From Hippasteria phrygiana (Eukaryota; Echinodermata; Asteroidea; Valvatida; Goniasteridae), in NCBI GenBank assembly GCA_037893225.1, contig JAZGUH010000361.1, positions 1,178,001 through 1,242,000 of the forward strand: a stretch of DNA of 64,000 nucleotides, given 5' to 3'. The notes under the pieces are model-generated. The model searched no databases. It was not told where the DNA came from and saw only the letters and a list, made by a program, of their open reading frames with translations. The position numbers and the translations under genes are program-made. This document shows, piece after piece, positions 56,741 to 64,000 of this stretch (positions within the stretch are counted from its first letter, which is position 1; the number at the start of each line of letters is the position of its first letter).

Positions 56741-58001
56741 GCAACGTTTGACATGCCATACTACATATCTTGCATTTTACAGACTTGGGCCCAACTTTCT
56801 CGAAATGTGACCAAACTTGACTCGTTCCTGAACGTGGCATCGTGATGAGCATTCAGTGAGGTTATGTCAAAAAATACTCGGGGGAGACAGGGACAGCAAA
56901 TAATCACACGGACACGGCAAAATAATTATGAGCAAGTTGTTTTGTTTTCACTTAACCACACTTTGTTTGCACCGCCTGGAGCGGCACATTACACCGCCCG
57001 CTTTCCATGTACATGTATAGAGGATTAAAACTTGAACGGGGACAAAACCGCAAGCTTACCATCTTGTCGGAAATCTTACTCAAAGGACAACTGTAACAAA
57101 ACAATTGATACAATGTCAACCGCAAGTTAGCTCTCGGGAATTGTCGGTAAAAATAAATGGACTCAAAAGGCATGTCAAATCAAAGTTAAAACCGACATCG
57201 GCAATCTTGACGCTTGGAAATTGTCGGCAAATGAACTCAAACGATGTTTTACTAAGATTTGTTCCACCAATTTATCGGCAAGTAATCAATAGAAAAGGGC
57301 ATTTGCCTTTCTGAACGTTGTTTCGGGTAATAGAATCGATAAAATGGAACCGGATACCTGTAATCAGCGGTCGGGTCACGGGTATCCGGGTACCCGGCAC
57401 GTGCACCTAAATACATAAAGATCAGCACACATTTTCAAAAATTTCCCAGGATACACAACAGACACCGAGTACAAATTTTCCGATAGATAACATGTATATA
57501 TAATTGAATTAATAGTGCCTTCTTCCGAGGGAGCATTGTCAAGGGATGGCTGTGTAATCTCGAACATTCGTTGTTTTCTTTATTGATGAATGACTGGCGA
57601 GGGAAGCTATCCTGGGAACAGACAACAGAGGATTATGTTCCCACCCTTAAAATATCGTCGGGGGCGTGGGGGAGAACCCCCTCCCTCCCCATAAAAAATC
57701 GTCGCCCCCCAGCGGCCCCCCTACCCCACACCTGTAAATTTCGAAAACGCATAAAAGGTATTATTATATAGAAAAATACTGTGAGCGCCCCCAACTGTAA
57801 TATCCATCCCCAACTGTAATATCCATCCCCCACTCTCCGCCCCCCCCCCCCCCCCACCCCCCTCAAACAATTGTTTCACTTTGGGGTTTGACGAACCCCT
57901 AGTCTCGGGTCAGGCTACGGCCCTGCAAATGGATTATTAAATCGTGTTTCACTTGTGCAAATTTGTACTTTTACGGTTGCCAAAGAAGACTTATATTTTG
58001 T

Positions 58002-58310
58002 CAGGGGCGGATCGGGGGAGGGGGAATCCCCCCCCCCCCCCGCCCACGGCTGTTGCCAATGTATTGCAAAACCGAAAAGTGAAACCCTGTAAAGGTCGTA
58101 TTTTGCGTGTACGGGTAAGTACAAAACAAAGAGGCCAAATGGCGCCAGCGACTTTGAGAAGGTGTTTTCTTCCCCCCCCCCCCTTCCAATTGTAAAATTG
58201 TGTTCGCAGGCGAAACATTTTGGGAGTCATCTTTTTGGGCAAATGTACTAACAAAGATTTCAGACCCCCCCCCCCCCCCCCCCCGGAAAACAATCCTGGA
58301 TCCGCCCCTG
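58002..58310. mobile_element. hAT-like MITE, copy in duplicate block
   Basis: Ends CAGGGGCGGATC and GGATCCGCCCCTG with TTTGT on both sides (57997-58001, 58311-58315). It occupies the same position as 8740-9069, so insertion preceded duplication of the block. Confidence 0.85.
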
Positions 58311-59482
58311 TTTGTTGATGTCATACAATTATGCCACAAGTTTCTAAAGATATTGTTTTGTTTTCATATATTTAACAATCATGGAAAGAAAAGTTAATTC
58401 AAAACAAGGGAAATAAATACATTGAACACTTCGCATCATTTCATTTTGCCCTATGAGCGTTCAATACGTAATATTTTTGTTACGCCAGATTTTTGTTTTG
58501 TTATTTGACTGACCTGCCCTCCTTCAAGGCCAAACAAATATGAGAATCATAGAAATAATAAGGAAATCCCCTGCTATTAGTCAAAACTCTGAAAACAAAT
58601 TGAATTCTCTCTGACTTGATTTATCCATTAATAATTTTTTTAAATGCCTTTTGTTATTGGAGAGTACACTTGGCGAAACTGAATGGTCAGTTCTTTACTG
58701 TGATATATTTGGGTTGTTTTTAATTGAAGGGGAAAAAGAGACCGAGAACCTAACTGCTAGCTGTGCAGTGATAAAAAAAAAATTCGCGCACCGCCATGTT
58801 TACATGGGCGCCGCCATGTTTTCTTACAGGTTCCACTCCACTAAATACGGCGCTCACAGGGCATGTATGGGCCTGTTTGTTTCACACAGATCCGGATCGC
58901 GATCAGTGATCCGGAGCGTCGAAAGCTGCTCCAGATCACGTTTTTAGGGATCCTGCTCGCGAGGTGGATTCGCAAGATCCAAGATGGCGACGTGCAAGAC
59001 AGACAGAGAAAAAAAAGCGAGTATTTTTTCGTAGATTTGAAGCATTGAATGAGCTTTTGTGACAGTATTTAGTCATAGAAAAGTCGCAAAGTAAAACCCA
59101 AAATTTTGCTAGCAGAAAATTTACATTTTTAAAAACAGGTGTTGCTACTTCTAAAATCTAAATCTCTGCTAGCAGGAAATGGGAAAACGGGGTTGTCCAC
59201 TTTTGAGTTTTTAAAAAGCCGTTGTTGCCATTTCTAAAAGCCTAAAATCCTACTAGCAGAAAGACGAAATATTGGAACTCGTAGGCGATACTGACGCTGC
59301 TAACACAAAGAGACAAATGAAATATGCAATCAAATGATTAGAAGAATTTGCAAGACACGTAGGAACAACAATTAAACTGGACCACTTTTTGTCGCGGTTC
59401 CATGCGGGACTGAGAAGTTAAACGGCACGTTGTAACGTTACACCAAGAAACCCATGCATGCAATCTGTCGGATTTATTCAGG

Positions 59483-59640
59483 CGTTGTATAAAACAAATA
59501 ATGAATGTTTCACATTCGTGCAATGGTAAGAATAATTCTACTCGGCTTCGCCTCGTGGAATGGAACATTCAATCTGTCACCTTGTGAAATTATTCTTACC
59601 ATCGCACTCATAAACATTTATTATTTGTATAATGTCAACG
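59483..59640. mobile_element. Small TIR element, ~50-bp arms
   Basis: The left arm (about 59485-59535) and right arm (about 59587-59640) are inverted, sharing ATGGTAAGAATAATT and ACAAATAAT. No ORF. Confidence 0.65.
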
Positions 59641-59746
59641 ATTTAAAATCACGATGTTTCTTTTGCTGTTCAGTAAACACGTACTTGTGTAATTAATTTA
59701 GCAAGCAGTCAACGGGTGTGTGTTATTCATCTCGAAGACCACAATT

Positions 59747-59857
59747 TAATCCTACAACTCATTCTACTTTTTGACTTACTTATCAGGGAGAGCGCGAACG
59801 CAGTCCCCACTATCAGAAATTGTACTCCCGAGTTCCCCACATTTGGGGGGATCGCAG
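59747..59857 (+). repeat. Block shared with 12059-12167
   Basis: Near-identical to 12059-12167. Joins directly to the truncated start of the gene-bearing unit at 59858. Confidence 0.75.
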
Positions 59858-61796
59858 ACGTTGTGTCTACGGGAGTGCAATTCTACAGTCTACAGTCTAC
59901 AATTTCGCGCCACCTCATTGGACCAGAGTCTACAGTCTACAATCGCGAGTCTACAGTCTACAGTGCTTACCCTGCATCTGATTGGCCGAGACGCGCGTTG
60001 AGGTCATAGGTCAACGCGTGCTCTGATTTTTCACTGCGGATCGCATGCGATGAGCTCGCTGTACACATGTATAGCTCGTCGTACTGCCATTATGCGGATG
60101 CATGACATGCGGCAAGAAGATGTGAAGGTTGGCCGAAAAAGTTACTTTTGCCAGCGTCTTGAGTGTTATTCCAGTGGTAAATAACCTCGAAAAGGTGAGC
60201 AAAGCTCCATAAAAACTGTTAAATTTTCTGCCATGAGTAGTTAAACTTTGTTTATGACGAAATTATTGATTGAAATTCGGCAAAACTCCGGTCTTGCCCA
60301 CCGTGAAATGTGGTCGCCCGTCGGCATGACCGTGGTCGCCCATGGCCGGCCGCGACGATCGGTCATGATCGGTCATGACCAAAACCAGTACCACCATTGC
60401 ACTTAATGTGATAAACAATCAGAAGGGGTGTTATGAATAAGTATTTCAATAATTTATCAGGGATTTCTGGGGTGTAATCATGCATTGCCAACATATAAGA
60501 AACAGAGATTTCCAACTGTTTTGGGGGGCCGGTCAAACATGACATTGACAAGCTGAAGCCTAGCCTAGCTAGGGGGAAAGGGCCGAGTGGGAGCGGCGGG
60601 ATTTGCCATGCCAAGGTCTCTCAGTTTTTCCTGCTGGTAAAATACATAATTTTCTCAAAAAGTCTTTGTTACTTTTGATCCACACCAGAATGTTTACAAA
60701 TACAATAGTATTTCCAAAGTAACAAGTTTCAATGTTTAAAAAATGCCTGCCAAAAAAGGCCTAGTACTAGTAGTAGTACTAGTACTAGTGTAAGTAGGCC
60801 AATAATAAACTATTCAAAACGATTATCCTAGGCCCTGGTTACGATCCACTGAACTGTCATGAACCCCCCCCCCCCCCCCCCCACAAAAAAAACCAAGAAA
60901 AATACGAAAGAAACACACACATTTTATCCTTGAATTCAGAAATAAGAATTTTCTTTATGAAAGAGAAAACCCAAGGGAAGTAATAAGAGCATATTGCTCC
61001 ATGGTAAGCACTAATTGAAGTAAAAAGACTAGAGGGGGACTGCAAAATGTAACAACAGCCTGCAAAAAAGTGGTGATCCTTAACTTAAGCTTATAAAGCC
61101 ACATAAAGTGTAAAAAGATAAACAAATGGCTATTTTGTAATTGTTCCCAGTCGTAAAACAGAACTTCTGTGAAATGCCCTTGAAAAAAATAGAGCACACT
61201 TCAGTCATGCAAAGGAGGAATAAAAACACATAGGCCTACATGTATTCCTCCATCATGTCCATATACTTGAGTACACACATGATTACATGTACCATGGAGG
61301 CAGATGGAGAACCTTCCTCCATGCAAGTAGTGCACAAACTGGGTCTCCTTCAGTTTACAAGCTAATTGGATTAGGCTTATTTATTGGCACATTAAAACAA
61401 CAAGGTACTACTGTGTACTGTACTGCATAGCCCAATAGGCCTTCATTAGATATGCAAACCCTGTGTCTGGATAAACTCTTAATTCTAGGAAACAAAGAAC
61501 AAATGGATGGGTCAATAGGTCAGTGGGCAAAGTATAGCATGTATACTGAGTCAATTGATGAAGCAATCAATTAAGCAAATCACCAAACCATGATTAGTAT
61601 TTCTTTGTTTATGAAAGTGATCCTATACATTTCAGAGTACATACTGGTGCCATCCAGAATATACATTAGTTAGACTTTTGGACAAACATATAAACTAAGA
61701 AAAACAAATTATTTGGAGTTACACAATACTCTAGTAATCACCTCCCCACCCCCCCCCCCCCCCCCCCCACACACACACACAGTCATGTAAACGGGT

Positions 61797-61954
61797 GCAA
61801 TCGTGGACCTCCCATTGTTCCTCTTTTGTTTATACTCTAACTTTTTCGGAAGGCCTCCCATTGGTTTTGTACACGATTTTCAATCGTGGACGTTAGGTCA
61901 AACGTGGACCCCTTTGTCTACGCCCGAATTCTTTTGTCCTAGGTCCACGATTGC
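61797..61954 (+). mobile_element. GCAATCG(C/T)GGACC MITE, copy 4
   Basis: Nearly identical to 22371-22528 and missing from copy A, so it arrived in copy B with the flanking CA repeats after the two units separated. Confidence 0.8.
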
Positions 61955-62306
61955 CGGCATATACAAACTCACACACACACACACAATTATGTAAAATGTG
62001 GATGACTCGATTGCCCCTCTTTTCTTTGTACTTATAACTTTTTCGGAACACCTCCCATATGTTTTGTACACGGATGTCAAAGTAGACGGTTTGTAAATTG
62101 TGGACCTATTGTCCTCTTTTCTTTACGGTATTTAGAAAAATCCCATGATTGACGATATTTACGAATACTAGCTGACAGGTCAATCAGTTTCTAAGGCTTT
62201 ATTTCGCCACATCCTAGTTTACACATAATTAGAAAATAATGGTATTTGGGTGAAACCTTGATTAACCCGACTGTTTTTATTGCATTCTTATTAATAGAGC
62301 AACACC

Positions 62307-63483
62307 ATGGCAACGGGAACTCAAGAAAAGCTCTTGCCCAAGTTCAGAATTAATGACCACACAGTCCAGCCAGATCGACAGCAGTGTATTCTAAAATGTA
62401 CAAGGGCTGCAGTTGAGATTCAGCGAAAGAAGAAAGACCCCACCCCTACTGCTGCTGATAAAGACCTTTGGAGCGAACAGACAGCTCTTGTTGCAGCAAG
62501 ACGACGAGCAATTGCACAAGGTGTACCCAACCCAACTGAACAGCAATGTCTAGGGCAGTTGGTGATTACATTTGGGAAGTACACCCACTGCACATTTCTG
62601 TGGATGCTGGAGAATGATGTAGGCTATGTTAAGTTGTAAGTATACCCTTCCTACTATTTCCTTAATTTGAGGTTGAAGAAAATCTCTCTTTTTTGTAGCA
62701 GATACATAGTGTTAATTACTTTTAAAGATCCAATCCAATATTCAAATATTAAATTTTTAATGCGAAATGGTAGAACAACATGTACTTACCTCAAATCTGT
62801 AAAACCCAGACTTTCTTCGAAGGGCTTGAAGGATCATTTCAATTTGCCAACCATATCGCAAAACTGGCCTTTAGGAGATAAACAAAATGATTTAGTATAC
62901 AATAAATTGTCATTTTTTTGTACTTTTGAATCTCAAAGACATTGATAAAAACAATACATTTTATTGGAACAGGATAACAAAACTCTAATGCAATTACCAT
63001 AAATTGGTATTGTTACTGAGAGCAGTGGCATTGGGACCGGTTGTGTTGCACCTATGGAATCTATATAATAAAATTATGTTAAACTTTGAAAAATATTTTT
63101 TTTTCAGCTTGGCTGACAAACACACCAAGGAGACCAAAAATCCAGCACGGCAAGCAGCCATTCGTGATGGGTGGCTAAAGGACCTCTTTGTGAAGTACGT
63201 CAATTTTGTTCACCAAGTCTCTACTCATCTAGAGAAAAACATTGACCTGTGCTTATACCCTGTACCAGAATTCCGAAGTAGGAACTTCTCCGAGATGTGG
63301 GACATGTACAACATGTACAAAACTGTATACTTAGCAGACCCACAAGCTGCAGAGCCAGACACCATACAGCTTTGCAGGAAGGCCTACAACTCGGTACGAT
63401 ACTGGCTGTCGATGGACCCAAAGGCTATCTCTAGTCAACAAGTGAAAAGGTTCCGGCAATACATAATGGAAAAGGATGCCAAG
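62307..63483 (+). CDS. Repeat-borne spliced gene, copy B, exons 1-2 intact
   Basis: The start ATG lies in an ideal context (ACACCATGG). Exon 1 is 62307-62635 (329 nt, donor GTAAGT). Intron 1 is 472 bp and ends in a T-run plus CAG. Exon 2 is 63108-63483 (376 nt, donor GTGAGT). Together they give 235 codons in one frame, phase 0 at the second donor, and the gene continues beyond. The protein has a basic N-terminus (KCTRAAVEIQRKKKD), then LVITFGKYTHCTFLWMLEND and VGYVKFLADKH across the exon junction, then a Trp/Tyr-rich helical segment with FRSRNFSEMWDMYNMYKTVY and RKAYNSVRYWLSMDP. The GKY-x-TF-WMLENDVGY motif recalls FGKYKG-type (DUF3820/ExoX C-terminal-like) segments, but this is only resemblance. 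Function unknown. Multiplicity in the window suggests a transposon-borne or amplified gene. Confidence 0.7.
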
Positions 63484-64000
63484 GTGAGTTTTTTTCCTTA
63501 GAAAAGTTTTAACATTAAGGGAACAATGAAATAGGCACATTTTACCCCTTTGGTTTTTGTTTACATTCCACTTTTAAAAGGTGTTTTGGTGCTTTTGTTG
63601 ATTGTGCCAATAGGATGTCCATATTAAGAACTAAACTGATGTCAATCTTTAAGAAACAGAAGTAAACAAAATTTGGGAATTTGGCTCTTTTATTTTTTTT
63701 AAATCGAGTGCAATAAAGTAAGTCAAGGTTCAAGCTTATGCATAGCTTACAATGTTTTCAGTGACCAAAAACAATTCTAACAGGACCGTTAAACTGAAGA
63801 GTGTGTGCCTAAATGACATCACAGCAAAGGCATCTTTGTTTGTCAGGAAAAACATCTAAATGTTCAAAAGTGGACCAAAAAAGGATTTCCTATAATTGTC
63901 ATACATTTACGAGGAATGGAAAACTGCACAAAATACATTTGCGTCAAATTGACGTTATGGCCCCTATAACCCCCAAAAGATCATGTTCTGACATGCAACA

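Larger units (their letters stand above)
53966..56760. repeat. 2.8-kb palindrome with ~0.95-kb arms
   Basis: The left arm (53966-54950) and right arm (55825-56760) are inverted copies, from TATGGCATGTCAAACGTTGC at the outer edge to AGCGGCTAATTGGAACAG at the inner edge. Each arm holds a satellite array and a non-repetitive 600-bp stretch. The centre contains a ~210-bp tandem and a further inverted copy of the arm's inner part (54800-55380), then a MITE and a 30-bp palindrome. Confidence 0.9.
53005..57402. mobile_element. 4.4-kb insertion, hAT-like ends
   Basis: Comparison with the empty site at about 8156 defines this insertion. The left end is AGGGGGTGTGCGTTTACGG followed by GGAACCGGGTACCCG. 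The right end is CGGGTACCCGGCACG preceded by GGGTATCC. The ends are only weakly inverted, and no clear target duplication is seen. It carries a CpG-rich left part (53110-53700), a 2.8-kb palindrome (53966-56760) and a right part with no recognised ORF. I find no transposase. Confidence 0.75.
51921..59206 (+). repeat. Duplicated block, copy split by a 4.4-kb insertion
   Basis: 51921-53004 and 57403-59206 are collinear with 6836-9959. The break falls between TTTTACAT and GCACCTAAAT, which are contiguous in the other copy. Confidence 0.85.
59858..64000 (+). repeat. Gene-bearing repeat unit, copy B
   Basis: Plus-strand counterpart of copy A, running off the window end. The order is: TGTAGACTG-rich start (59858-60030), GGCCGGCCGCGACGATC region (60340), upstream block with a C run at 60866-60883, a ~405-bp insertion (61606-62010) carrying the MITE at 61797-61954, exon 1, intron 1, exon 2, intron 2. 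59858-62306 holds no other gene. Confidence 0.85.

Overview
This is eukaryotic, animal-type DNA: spliced exons, tRNA-derived SINEs, non-LTR retrotransposons, Tc1-like and hAT-like DNA transposons, long homopolymer runs and minisatellites, and no bacterial operon structure. One host exon is recognisable: the SURP domain of CHERP, on the minus strand at 2822-2992. The mix of a Tx1-like LINE, tRNA SINEs and many small inverted-repeat elements suits a marine invertebrate, perhaps a deuterostome, but I cannot name the species. Almost everything else is repeat-derived, and many blocks occur two to four times within the window.

Layout. 1-5.5 kb: LTR-like sequence with an 83-bp perfect direct repeat, a repeat rich in TGACGTCA palindromes, a tRNA-SINE, the CHERP exon, an 839-bp terminal-inverted-repeat (TIR) element, and a 206-bp hairpin. 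6.8-10 kb: a 3.1-kb block that recurs at 51.9-59.2 kb, where a 4.4-kb insertion splits it. 10-12 kb: remnants of Tc1-like and PIF/Harbinger-like transposases. 12.2-19.0 kb: a nearly full-length Tx1-like LINE on the minus strand, with an intact ORF2. Its ORF1 is interrupted by three nested DNA transposons. 19.3-23.6 kb: a block repeated at 48.8-49.8 kb, small palindromic elements and a GAGACC minisatellite. 23.6-33.5 kb: coding-like but unrecognised segments around a 2.65-kb degenerate ~106-bp satellite, then a second TGACGTCA block, a second SINE and candidate host exons. 34.0-38.8 kb: two more Tx1-like LINE copies, head to tail. 38.8-49 kb and 59.8-64 kb: three copies of a repeated unit carrying a spliced gene. 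50.8-51.3 kb: a CR1/L2-like LINE remnant. 53.0-57.4 kb: the 4.4-kb insertion, which holds a 2.8-kb palindrome with inverted satellite arrays.

The strongest candidate for a new system is the repeated, intron-containing gene seen in three states. At 62307-63483 (+) its first two exons are intact. At 45757-46932 (-) they are present but broken by a stop and a 4-bp deletion. At 41.2-42.3 kb (+) only a downstream exon candidate survives, running into a 27-bp coding minisatellite. It looks like a gene carried by a mobile element or a recently amplified segment. Its function is unknown to me.
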